This document shows, one piece after another, positions 9,594 to 16,990 of a stretch of 64,000 nucleotides of DNA (the first letter of the stretch is position 1; every line of letters begins with the position of its first letter). The notes below the pieces were generated by a model, which had not been told where the DNA came from, made no database searches, and saw only the letters and a list, made by a program, of their open reading frames with translations. The position numbers were made by a program, and so were the translations under genes. This stretch comes from Bradyrhizobium sp. CCBAU 051011 (lineage in GTDB: Bacteria; Pseudomonadota; Alphaproteobacteria; Rhizobiales; Xanthobacteraceae): positions 6,242,501 to 6,306,500 of the forward strand of contig NZ_CP022222.1 of the NCBI RefSeq assembly GCF_009930815.1. The letters are read 5' to 3'.

Positions 9594-10240
9594 GCGCAGC
9601 TTCCCGACAGGAAAAACTCGCCGCCATCTTCAAGTCCGCGACTGTCATCCCTGTGCTCACCATCGAACGGCTGGAAGATGCGGTGCCGCTGGCACGCGCG
9701 CTGGTCGCCGGCGGGGTGCGCGTGCTGGAAGTCACCCTGCGGACCCCGGTCGCTGCAGACGCCGCCAAGGCCATGATCGCGGAGGTGCCGGACGCTATTG
9801 TCGGCATCGGCACGATCCTGAACGCCGACGATCTGGCGAGGGCGACGGCGCTCGGGGCCAAATTCGGCATCAGCCCGGGCGCAACGCCGGAGCTCCTGAA
9901 GGCTGCCGCCGCAGGCAACCTGCCGTTCGCCCCGGGGATCGCGACGGCTTCCGAGCTGATGCAGGCGCTGGCCGCCGGCTTCGATCTCGTGAAATTCTTC
10001 CCCGCCGAGCAGGTCGGCGGTATCAAGGCACTTCGGGCGCTGGCGGGACCGTTCCCGCACATCAGGGTTTGCCCGACCGGCGGGATCAGCGAAGCCAATG
10101 CGGCGTCCTGGCTGGCCGAGCCGAACGTGGTGGCGGTCGGCGGTTCCTGGCTCTGCCCGGCAGCGGACATCCGGGCCAGCAATTGGGCCGGCATAACCGC
10201 CATGTGCCAGCGCACCCTGAAATCGCTGAAACTGGCGTGA
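9590..10240 (+). CDS. eda: 2-dehydro-3-deoxy-6-phosphogluconate (KDPG) aldolase
   Basis: 216 aa from the ATG overlapping the kinase stop. An upstream in-frame ATG at 9512 lies deep inside kdgK and is less likely. The class I aldolase shows Glu47 in VLEVTLRTP and the Schiff-base Lys135 in FDLVKFFPAE; PGATP and CPTGGI phosphate-binding loops are present. It splits KDPG, or a related 2-keto-3-deoxy sugar-acid phosphate, into pyruvate and glyceraldehyde 3-phosphate. This completes the route that starts with the dehydratase at 1-1712. Confidence 0.92.
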   Translation: MSAASRQEKLAAIFKSATVIPVLTIERLEDAVPLARALVAGGVRVLEVTLRTPVAADAAKAMIAEVPDAIVGIGTILNADDLARATALGAKFGISPGATPELLKAAAAGNLPFAPGIATASELMQALAAGFDLVKFFPAEQVGGIKALRALAGPFPHIRVCPTGGISEANAASWLAEPNVVAVGGSWLCPAADIRASNWAGITAMCQRTLKSLKLA

Positions 10241-10295
10241 AGTCTTTTTCCCGATAGGGTACAAGGGCTTCAGAACCGGAACAGGGAGAACGACC

Positions 10296-11465
10296 ATGAC
10301 AGCCAGCATCGTCGGGTGGGCGCACACGCCATTCGGCAAGTTCGACGCCGAGACCGTCGAAAGCCTCGTGGTGAAGGTTGCGACCGACGCGCTGGCCGAC
10401 GCCGGTATTTCCGCCGAGGACGTCGACGAGATCGTGCTCGGGCATTTCAATGCCGGCTTCTCGCCGCAGGATTTTACCGCCTCGCTGGTGCTGCAGGCCG
10501 ACCCCAAGCTGCGCTTCAAGCCGACAACCCGTGTTGAGAACGCCTGCGCCACCGGTACGGCGGCGGTGCATCAGGGCATCCGCGCGATCGCCTCGGGCGC
10601 GGCCCGGATCGTGCTGGTGGTCGGCGTCGAGCAGATGACGCGGACGCCCTCGGCCGATATCGGCCGCTACCTTCTGAAGGCGTCTTATCTGCCTGAGGAT
10701 GGCGACACTGTCGGCGGCTTTGCCGGCGTGTTCGGCAAGATCGCGCAAGGCTATTTCCAGAAATACGGCGACCAGTCGGACGCGCTGGCCTTGATCGCAG
10801 CCAAGAACCACAAGAACGGCGTTGCCAATCCCTATGCGCAGATGCGCAAGGATTTCGGTTTCGAGTTCTGCCGCTCCGAGAGCGAGAAGAATCCATACGT
10901 CGCCGGTCCCCTGAAGCGTACGGACTGTTCGCTGGTGTCGGACGGTGCGGCAGCGCTGGTGCTGACCGATAGCGAGACCGCGAAGACGATGGGCAAGGCG
11001 GTGAACTTCCGCGCCACCGCGCATGCGCAGGATTTCCTGCCGATGTCAAAGCGCGACATCCTGCAGTTCGAGGGCTGCACGGTGGCTTGGCAGCGCGCGC
11101 TGGCGCAGGCCGGCGTGCAGCTCAGCGATCTCTCCTTTGTCGAGACTCACGATTGCTTCACGGTTGCCGAACTGATCGAATATGAAGCGATGGGCCTGAC
11201 GCCGCGCGGGCAGGGTGCCCGTGCCATCAAGGAAGGCTGGACGCTGAAGGACGGCAAGCTGCCGGTCAATCCGTCCGGTGGCCTGAAAGCCAAGGGCCAC
11301 CCGATCGGCGCGACCGGCGTTTCCATGCATGTGATGAGCGCGATGCAGCTCGCCGGCCAGGCGCCCGAGGGCATGCAGCTCAAGAACCCGAAGCTTGCCG
11401 GCATCTTCAACATGGGCGGCGCGGCGGTGGCCAACTACGTCTCCGTGCTGGAGCCCGCAAAGTAG
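10296..11465 (+). CDS. Acetyl-CoA acetyltransferase / SCP2-type thiolase
   Basis: 389 aa thiolase-fold enzyme. The nucleophilic Cys84 is in ENACATGTAAV; the His region is ETHDCF, and GHPIGATG is intact. The terminal motif is NMGGAAV rather than the CxGGG of biosynthetic thiolases, as in the SCP2/lipid-transfer class. It is predicted to cleave or transfer acyl groups on CoA. The ribosome site CAGGGAGAA precedes the ATG. It follows the sugar-acid genes by 55 bases but looks functionally tied to the acyl-CoA genes from 11919 onward. Confidence 0.92.
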   Translation: MTASIVGWAHTPFGKFDAETVESLVVKVATDALADAGISAEDVDEIVLGHFNAGFSPQDFTASLVLQADPKLRFKPTTRVENACATGTAAVHQGIRAIASGAARIVLVVGVEQMTRTPSADIGRYLLKASYLPEDGDTVGGFAGVFGKIAQGYFQKYGDQSDALALIAAKNHKNGVANPYAQMRKDFGFEFCRSESEKNPYVAGPLKRTDCSLVSDGAAALVLTDSETAKTMGKAVNFRATAHAQDFLPMSKRDILQFEGCTVAWQRALAQAGVQLSDLSFVETHDCFTVAELIEYEAMGLTPRGQGARAIKEGWTLKDGKLPVNPSGGLKAKGHPIGATGVSMHVMSAMQLAGQAPEGMQLKNPKLAGIFNMGGAAVANYVSVLEPAK

Positions 11466-11482
11466 CCGCGAATGTGCTATCC

Positions 11483-11570
11483 TAGGGGTGGGCAAAGGCG
11501 CATCAGCGCCGTGCCCACCATGAGTACCGTGAGATGAGGCTGGTGGGCACGCCTCGCTTTGCCCACCCTA
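11483..11570. repeat. Palindromic intergenic repeat, GGGTGGGCAAAG family
   Basis: Long inverted repeat beginning TAGGGGTGGGCAAAGGCGC and ending CGCTTTGCCCACCCTA, with inner GTGCCCACCA / TGGTGGGCAC arms. Related copies are at 31172-31259, 37945-38032 and 47581-47670, all between genes. It could form a long hairpin in RNA or DNA. Confidence 0.85.
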
Positions 11571-11590
11571 CAATTTCCGGAGCGTGCATC

Positions 11591-11797
11591 ATGAGCAACG
11601 AAAGTTCGTTGTCACAGTCAGAACTCAACAACCGGATCAGGATTCTGGAAGACAACATCCGGCAGTTGATCGAGCAGGCTGCCGCCGCCTCCGGCGAACA
11701 GAACGAAGCGCGCATCGCCGATCGCCTCCACCAGCAGAATGAAGAGCTGGAACGCCTGACCCGGGAGCGCGACGCCAGATCCAAACCGACGAAATAG
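11591..11797 (+). CDS. Small conserved-looking coiled-coil protein of unknown function
   Basis: 68 aa, highly charged, rich in Glu, Gln and Arg, with no hydrophobic segment. Residues about 8-60 look like a continuous amphipathic helix or coiled coil (NNRIRILEDNIRQLIEQAAA, later LHQQNEELERLTRERD). I chose the ATG at 11591 because CCGGAG lies upstream and the in-frame start at 11534 would put coding sequence inside the palindromic repeat. Function unknown. It sits alone between the thiolase and the CoA-transferase. Confidence 0.6.
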   Translation: MSNESSLSQSELNNRIRILEDNIRQLIEQAAAASGEQNEARIADRLHQQNEELERLTRERDARSKPTK

Positions 11798-11918
11798 CCG
11801 CCGCCATTGCGCATACGGCCATACGCTGGGCGCGCCTTGATCTTCGCAAGCGCCTGCCGTTACTTGGTTCCCACAACAATGCGGCGGCGGTGGCCGTGTA
11901 TCGGGAGCAGGCTGATCC

Positions 11919-13121
11919 ATGGGACCATTGGCGGGCACCAAGGTCATCGATATGACGACCGTGCTGATGGGGCCCTATGCAACCCAGATGCTCGGCGACT
12001 ACGGCGCCGACGTCATCAAGGTTGAATCGCTTGACGGCGACGTGACGCGGCAGATCGGGCCGACGCGCCATCCCGGCATGGGGCCGGTGTTCCTCAACAC
12101 CAACCGCAGCAAGCGTTCCATCTGCCTCGACCTGAAGAAGCCGGCGGGACGCGAAGCCGTGCTGCGGCTGATCAAATCCGCCGACGTGCTGGTCTACAAT
12201 GTGCGCCCGCAGGCGATGGCGCGGCTGAACCTCGGCTACGACGTGGTATCGCAAGTCAATCCGCGCCTGATCTATGCCGGCGTATTCGGCTTTGGTCAGG
12301 ACGGCCCCTATGCGGCAAAGCCCGCCTATGATGATCTGATCCAGGGCGCTACCGCCTTGCCGGCGCTGATGGCGCAGACGGCCGACGGTGTGCCGCGCTA
12401 CGTTCCCAATGCGCTGGTCGACCGCATCGTCGGTCTGACGGCCGTTGGCGCGATCTGCGCCAGCCTGGTCGATCGCAACCGTACCGGGCGCGGCCAGCGC
12501 GTCGACATTCCGATGTTCGAAACCATGGCCGGCTTCGTGATGGGCGACCACATGGGCGGTCTCACCTACGAGCCGCCGCTCGACAAGGGTGGTTATGCCC
12601 GCCACCTGTCGCCGGACCGTCGGCCTTACAAGACCTCCGACGGTTATATCTGCGTGATCGTCTACAATGACAAGCAGTGGCAGAATTTCTTCGATGCCAC
12701 CGGCCGCGACGATCTTCGCGTCCACCCGAAATTTGCGACCTTCGCCGGCCGCGCCGCCAATATCGACACGGTATACGCCGAGTTGGCGCGCATCCTCGAG
12801 ACCAAAACCACCGCCGAGTGGACCGCGATCCTCGAGAAGGCCGACGTGCCGGTCATGCCGATGCACGATCTCGAAAGCCTGCTCGGCGATCCCCACATCG
12901 TTGCGACGAAGTTCTTCCCGGTGGTCAAGCATCCGACCGAGGGCCGCATTCGCAACATGAGGCCATCGACACGGTTTTCCGAAACGCCGGTTGAGACAAA
13001 ACGGCTGGCGCCGCGCCTGAGCGAGCACAGCGCGGAAATTCTCAGCGAAGCGGGCTTTTCGGCGGACGAGATTGCCACCCTGGTGCGCGAAGGCGTCACC
13101 AAGACCGTGCCAAACACATAG
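11919..13121 (+). CDS. CaiB/BaiF family III CoA-transferase
   Basis: 400 aa, typical length. The N-terminal GTKVIDMTTVLMGPYATQML and GDYGADVIKVE motifs are characteristic. Asp169, in NALVDRIVG, aligns by context with the aspartyl nucleophile of formyl-CoA transferase; RTGRGQRVDIPMFE follows. It would move CoA from an acyl-CoA donor to an incoming carboxylic acid, activating it for the acyl-CoA dehydrogenase encoded 8 bases downstream. The substrate is unknown. It begins the co-directional run ending at 15904. Confidence 0.93.
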   Translation: MGPLAGTKVIDMTTVLMGPYATQMLGDYGADVIKVESLDGDVTRQIGPTRHPGMGPVFLNTNRSKRSICLDLKKPAGREAVLRLIKSADVLVYNVRPQAMARLNLGYDVVSQVNPRLIYAGVFGFGQDGPYAAKPAYDDLIQGATALPALMAQTADGVPRYVPNALVDRIVGLTAVGAICASLVDRNRTGRGQRVDIPMFETMAGFVMGDHMGGLTYEPPLDKGGYARHLSPDRRPYKTSDGYICVIVYNDKQWQNFFDATGRDDLRVHPKFATFAGRAANIDTVYAELARILETKTTAEWTAILEKADVPVMPMHDLESLLGDPHIVATKFFPVVKHPTEGRIRNMRPSTRFSETPVETKRLAPRLSEHSAEILSEAGFSADEIATLVREGVTKTVPNT

Positions 13122-13129
13122 GATGACAC

Positions 13130-14296
13130 ATGGATTTCGCGCTGTCCGCCAACCAGGAATCGATCCGCGACGCGGTCGGGAAAATCTGTTCGCGCTTCGA
13201 CGATGCCTATTGGCTGAAGAAGGACAAGGAGGGTGGCTACCCCGCCGACTTCCACCGCGCATTGGCTGATGCCGGCTGGCTCGGCATCTGCATCCCCGAG
13301 GAATATGGTGGCTCCGGGCTCGGCATCACCGACGCCGCGATCATGATGCGGACGATTTCGGAATCGGGGGCCGGCATGTCCGGCGCCTCCGCCGTGCACA
13401 TGAACGTGTTCGGGCTCAATCCCGTCGTCGTATTCGGCACCAAGGAACAGTGCACGCGCATGCTGCCGCCGATCATCGACGGCCGCGATAAGTCGTGCTT
13501 TGCGGTGACCGAACCCAATACCGGGCTGAACACCACGCAACTGAAAACCCGCGCGGTGCGCAAGGGCGACAAATATGTCGTCAACGGCCAGAAGGTCTGG
13601 ATTTCCACGGCGCAGGTCGCCAACAAGATCCTGCTGCTGGCGCGCACCACGCCGCTGGAAGAGGTGAAGAACCCGACGCATGGCCTGAGCCTGTTCTACA
13701 CGGACTTCGACAAGCAGCGCGTCACGGTCCACGAGATCGAAAAGATGGGCCGCAAGCCCGTCGATTCAAACGAGCTGTTCTTCGAGAATTTTGAAATTCC
13801 CGTCGAGGACCGCTTGGGCGAAGAAGGCCGCGGCTTCGAATATATCCTGCACGGCATGAATCCCGAGCGCATCCTGATTGCGGCCGAAGCGGTCGGCCTC
13901 GGCCAGGTCGCGCTGTCGCGCGCCGCGGCCTATGCGAAGAACCGTATCGTCTTCAACCGTCCGATCGGCATGAATCAAGGCATCCAGCACCCGCTGGCGA
14001 AGAACTGGATGGAGCTGGAGGCCGCATGGCTGATGGTGCTCTCTGCCGGCTGGCAGTATGACCAGGGCATGCAATGCGGACCGGCCGCCAATGCAGCGAA
14101 GTATCTCGCCGCCGAAGCCGGCTTCCACGCCTGCGAGCAGGCGGTCATGACCCATGGCGGCTTCGGATACGCCAAGGAATATCATGTCGAGCGATACTTG
14201 CGGGAATCGCTGATCCCGCGCATCGCCCCGATCAGCCCGCAGCTCATTCTCAGCTTTATTGCGGAGAAGGTACTGGGCCTGCCGAAGTCGTATTGA
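13130..14296 (+). CDS. Acyl-CoA dehydrogenase
   Basis: 388 aa flavoprotein of the acyl-CoA dehydrogenase family, FAD-dependent, cytoplasmic. The N-terminal helical domain, the central beta domain (CFAVTEPNTGLNTTQLKTRA, VNGQKVWIS) and the C-terminal helical domain (THGGFGYAKEYHVERYLRE) are all visible. The usual C-terminal EGTxEI segment carrying the catalytic Glu is replaced by a stretch reading LIPRIAPISPQLIL, so the base is elsewhere or differs. It lies 8 bases after the CoA-transferase and likely acts on the CoA ester that enzyme makes. Confidence 0.93.
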   Translation: MDFALSANQESIRDAVGKICSRFDDAYWLKKDKEGGYPADFHRALADAGWLGICIPEEYGGSGLGITDAAIMMRTISESGAGMSGASAVHMNVFGLNPVVVFGTKEQCTRMLPPIIDGRDKSCFAVTEPNTGLNTTQLKTRAVRKGDKYVVNGQKVWISTAQVANKILLLARTTPLEEVKNPTHGLSLFYTDFDKQRVTVHEIEKMGRKPVDSNELFFENFEIPVEDRLGEEGRGFEYILHGMNPERILIAAEAVGLGQVALSRAAAYAKNRIVFNRPIGMNQGIQHPLAKNWMELEAAWLMVLSAGWQYDQGMQCGPAANAAKYLAAEAGFHACEQAVMTHGGFGYAKEYHVERYLRESLIPRIAPISPQLILSFIAEKVLGLPKSY

Positions 14297-14322
14297 GGAT
14301 GGACGCACTCTCTCGAATGGTC

Positions 14323-14397
14323 GTTCCGGGGCGATGCGAAGCATCGAACCCGGAACCTCGAGATTCCGGGTTCGCGCTTCGCGCGCCCCGGAATGAC
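14323..14397. repeat. Palindromic intergenic repeat, GTTCCGGGGCG family
   Basis: Inverted repeat GTTCCGGGGCGATGCGAAGC ... GCGCGCCCCGGAATGAC with internal CCCGGAACCTC / GAGATTCCGGG arms. It fills most of the 109 bases between the acyl-CoA dehydrogenase and the thiolase-like gene. It is a different family from the GGGTGGGCAAAG repeats. Confidence 0.8.
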
Positions 14398-14405
14398 AAG
14401 GAAGC

Positions 14406-15548
14406 ATGGCGATGAGCTTCATCACCGGCGTCGGACTGACGTCCTACGGCAAGCACGAAGGCTCGTCTTCGCTCGATCTCATGAACAAGGCCGCTGAAAC
14501 AGCCGTTACCGACGCCGGGTTGAAGCGCTCCGAGATCGACGGCATTCTCTGCGGCTATTCGACGGTCTCCCCGCACATCATGCTGGCGACCGTATTCGCC
14601 GAGCATTTTGGCATTCAGCCGTCCTACGCCCACGCCGTGCAGGTCGGTGGCGCGACCGGGCTTGCGATGACGATGCTGGCGCATCATCTGGTCGACGCCG
14701 GAGTGGCAAAGCATGTGCTGGTTGTCGGCGGCGAAAACCGTCTCACCGGACAGAGCCGCGACGCCTCGATCCAGGCGCTGGCGCAGGTCGGCCATCCCGA
14801 CTACGAGGTGCCGCTGGGACCGACCATCCCCGCCTATTACGGCCTCGTCGCCTCGCGCTACATGCATGAATATGGCGTCACCCAGGCGGATCTCGCGGAA
14901 TTTGCGGTGCTGATGCGGGGGCATGCGATAACCCATCCCGGGGCGCAGTTTCATGAACCGATCACGGTCGCCGATGTGATGGCCTCGAAGCCGGTAGCGA
15001 TGCCGCTCAAGCTGCTGGATTGCTGCCCGGTGTCCGACGGCGGCGCGGCGTTCGTGGTCAGCCGCGAGCGCACCGGCTCGACCGGGGTTCGCGTGCGCGG
15101 CTGTGCGCAGGCGCATACCCACCAGCACATCACAGCTGCGCCGGCCTTAAGCGAACTCGGCGCCGAGATTGCGATCGCCAAGGCCAAGGCCGCATCGGGC
15201 GTCGCGATATCGGATGTGCGTTACGCGGCGGTCTACGACAGTTTCACCATCACGCTGGCGATGCTGCTGGAAGACCTCGGCCTTGCCGGGCGCGGCGAGG
15301 CGGCGGCGCGGGTGCGGGCAGGGCATTTCGGCCGCGACGGCGCCATGCCGCTCAACACCCATGGCGGCCTCTTGAGCTACGGCCATTGCGGCGTCGGCGG
15401 CGCGATGGCGCATCTGGTCGAGACGCATCTGCAGATGACCGGGCGTGCCGGTCCGCGCCAGGTCCGCGATGCCTCGATCGCGCTGTTGCATGGCGACGGC
15501 GGCGTGCTGTCGTCGCATGTCAGCATGTTCCTGGAGCGGGTGCGATGA
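14406..15548 (+). CDS. Thiolase-like protein lacking the nucleophilic cysteine (possible acyl-CoA retro-aldolase)
   Basis: 380 aa with a thiolase fold (GHCGVGGAMAHLVETH near the C-terminus; AVYDSFTITLAMLLEDLGL). At the position of the thiolase nucleophile the motif reads VQVGGATG (about 79-85), so Gly82 replaces Cys. Proteins of this group pair with a DUF35 partner; the mycobacterial Ltp2-ChsH2 pair works as a side-chain aldolase rather than a thiolase. The next gene here is a DUF35 protein overlapping by 4 bases (ATGA), so a two-subunit lyase is plausible. ATG at 14412 is an alternative start with better ribosome-site spacing. Confidence 0.85.
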   Translation: MAMSFITGVGLTSYGKHEGSSSLDLMNKAAETAVTDAGLKRSEIDGILCGYSTVSPHIMLATVFAEHFGIQPSYAHAVQVGGATGLAMTMLAHHLVDAGVAKHVLVVGGENRLTGQSRDASIQALAQVGHPDYEVPLGPTIPAYYGLVASRYMHEYGVTQADLAEFAVLMRGHAITHPGAQFHEPITVADVMASKPVAMPLKLLDCCPVSDGGAAFVVSRERTGSTGVRVRGCAQAHTHQHITAAPALSELGAEIAIAKAKAASGVAISDVRYAAVYDSFTITLAMLLEDLGLAGRGEAAARVRAGHFGRDGAMPLNTHGGLLSYGHCGVGGAMAHLVETHLQMTGRAGPRQVRDASIALLHGDGGVLSSHVSMFLERVR

Positions 15549-15904
15549 GCGACAAGTCAGCCGATTGGACCAAGGGGGCCGAGGCCATCGTCTATCAATC
15601 CTGCGGTGTCTGTGGGAAACCACAATATTTCCATCGCAGCTTCTGCGCCGCCTGTGGTGCGCCGGATCCGGTTGCGAAACGCGCCAGCGGGATCGCGACC
15701 GTCTACGCGACATCGCTGGTGTGCCGCGCCGCGACGCCGGAGACGCGCGCGCACGTTCCCTACAATATCGTGCTGGTCGATGCGGAGGAGGGCTTTCGCA
15801 TGATGGCGCACGGCGACAACGATCTCGCCATCGGCGATGAGGTCACCGCAAGCTATCGGCCGTTTGCGGGAAGGCTGGTCCCGTATTTCGAGAAGAAAAA
15901 GTGA
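15545..15904 (+). CDS. OB-fold, DUF35 zinc-ribbon protein (partner of thiolase-like protein)
   Basis: 119 aa. An N-terminal rubredoxin-like zinc ribbon has Cys20, Cys23, Cys34 and Cys37 (CGVC ... CAAC). It is followed by an OB-fold domain with GIATVYATSLV and the acyl-CoA-associated PYNIVLVDAEEGFRMMAHG. The start overlaps the upstream stop as ATGA, a strong sign of stoichiometric expression. DUF35 proteins bind thiolase-like subunits and help hold acyl-CoA substrates. It is the last gene of the 11919-15904 run. Confidence 0.9.
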   Translation: MSDKSADWTKGAEAIVYQSCGVCGKPQYFHRSFCAACGAPDPVAKRASGIATVYATSLVCRAATPETRAHVPYNIVLVDAEEGFRMMAHGDNDLAIGDEVTASYRPFAGRLVPYFEKKK

Positions 15905-16434
15905 CGTGTTCAAACACAATGTTCACGCAACGAAGCAACCCAGAATTACGCGGAACGGGTGAAAAATCTGAGTGCTTCGACGCGTCAACATTCAGTGCCA
16001 GTAGAACACAACGCTGGCGATAACGAGCATCGCTGATACCGCCAACATCTGCGCAAGTGCTTCCGAGGCCGCCTTCCTGGTGGCTTCCTTCATGCCTAAC
16101 TCCCTAGACTTGGGCATGAGTCATCCTTGCCCGTGAAGGCCTGATGAACTCAGTTTGGTTTACTCGGAACACCCCGCGCGACGAGTATTCGCTCTTTTGA
16201 GTCCCCACTCAGCGAATATCGACAGTGCTGAGAATCGACCAGCATTGAGGCGGCAATTTGTCTCGCTCGCAGCCGGTTTGTGCACGAGAAAGGGAGTTTT
16301 TTGGCGCGGGTCTAAGGGCTTGAGTGCCGCCTCGAACCCGCGTCGGCCGCGTTTCGATGGTTGATCGAGCTCCTGCTGCGGTGCATGATCCCTCTGTCAG
16401 TAAATCAGAAAAGCCCAAGACCCCAAGGTGACGA
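15905..16434. other. 530-base intergenic region
   Basis: Between the DUF35 gene and the carboxymuconolactone-type gene. The only supported coding candidate is the 33-codon minus-strand ORF at 15992-16093. The base composition looks less GC-rich than in the flanking genes. I find no tRNA, clear terminator or long palindrome. The stretch 16240-16400 contains CATTGAGGCGGCAATTTGTC-like sequence that I associate with recurrent non-coding DNA of Bradyrhizobium, but cannot verify. Confidence 0.5.
15992..16093 (-). CDS. Possible 33-aa single-pass membrane microprotein
   Basis: Starts at the ATG 16091-16093 with AGGGAG seven bases upstream and ends TGA at 15992-15994. The N-terminal third is basic and polar (MKEATRKAASEALAQ); residues about 16-31 are hydrophobic (MLAVSAMLVIASVVFY), followed by WH at the C-terminus. 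This is the layout of a small inner-membrane protein with a cytoplasmic tail. No family recognised. It is supported only by the ribosome site and amphipathic layout. Confidence 0.4.
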   Translation of the reverse strand: MKEATRKAASEALAQMLAVSAMLVIASVVFYWH

Positions 16435-16962
16435 ATGGCCCGCATTGAATATAGCGATCCCGCCAAGCACAACGATCGCACCCGAGAACTGCTCGGCAAA
16501 AACCGCAATGCGAACATCTTCCGGATGATGGCGCATTCGCCGAGCTATCTCGAACAGTACTGCCGACTCGGCGGGGCGATCAGGCACAAGGGCGAACTGG
16601 ACCCGATCGTGCGCGAGCTTGCCATCACCCGCACCGGCATCCTGTGCGAAGCGCCGTATGAAATCGTCGCCCACAAGCGGATCGGCAAGAATGTCGGCGT
16701 CACCGACGAGCAGAATGAGGCGCTAGAGCACTGGCAGGTGGCGACATGTTATAACGACGTGCAGCGCGCCGCGCTCGCCTTCACCGACGAAATCGTCAAG
16801 CTTCACAAGCCGACGGACGCGACCTTCAACGCCATCGCCGCCAAATTGACCCCGGCTGCATTGGTCGAGCTGCAGCTTTCGGTCGGCTTCTACATCATGA
16901 CGTCGAAGTTTCTGGAAACCTTCGCCATCGATATGCAGCCGGTGACGGAGGTGGTGGGCTGA
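16435..16962 (+). CDS. Carboxymuconolactone decarboxylase / AhpD-like family protein
   Basis: 175 aa all-helical protein. The core LDPIVRELAITRTGILCEAPYEIVAHKRIG matches the carboxymuconolactone decarboxylase-like domain, but the redox CxxC of AhpD is not intact: only one Cys is present there, followed by EAPYE. It is therefore probably a decarboxylase/hydrolase-type member rather than a peroxidase partner. It stands alone and converges with the Hsp70-like gene. Substrate unknown. Confidence 0.85.
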   Translation: MARIEYSDPAKHNDRTRELLGKNRNANIFRMMAHSPSYLEQYCRLGGAIRHKGELDPIVRELAITRTGILCEAPYEIVAHKRIGKNVGVTDEQNEALEHWQVATCYNDVQRAALAFTDEIVKLHKPTDATFNAIAAKLTPAALVELQLSVGFYIMTSKFLETFAIDMQPVTEVVG

Positions 16963-16990
16963 TCGGCGATCGGTCCGCGAACGACGGATC

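Noticed and set aside
11637..13262. Open minus-strand frame of about 540 codons
   Set aside because: Antisense of the CoA-transferase, which has family motifs and Asp169.
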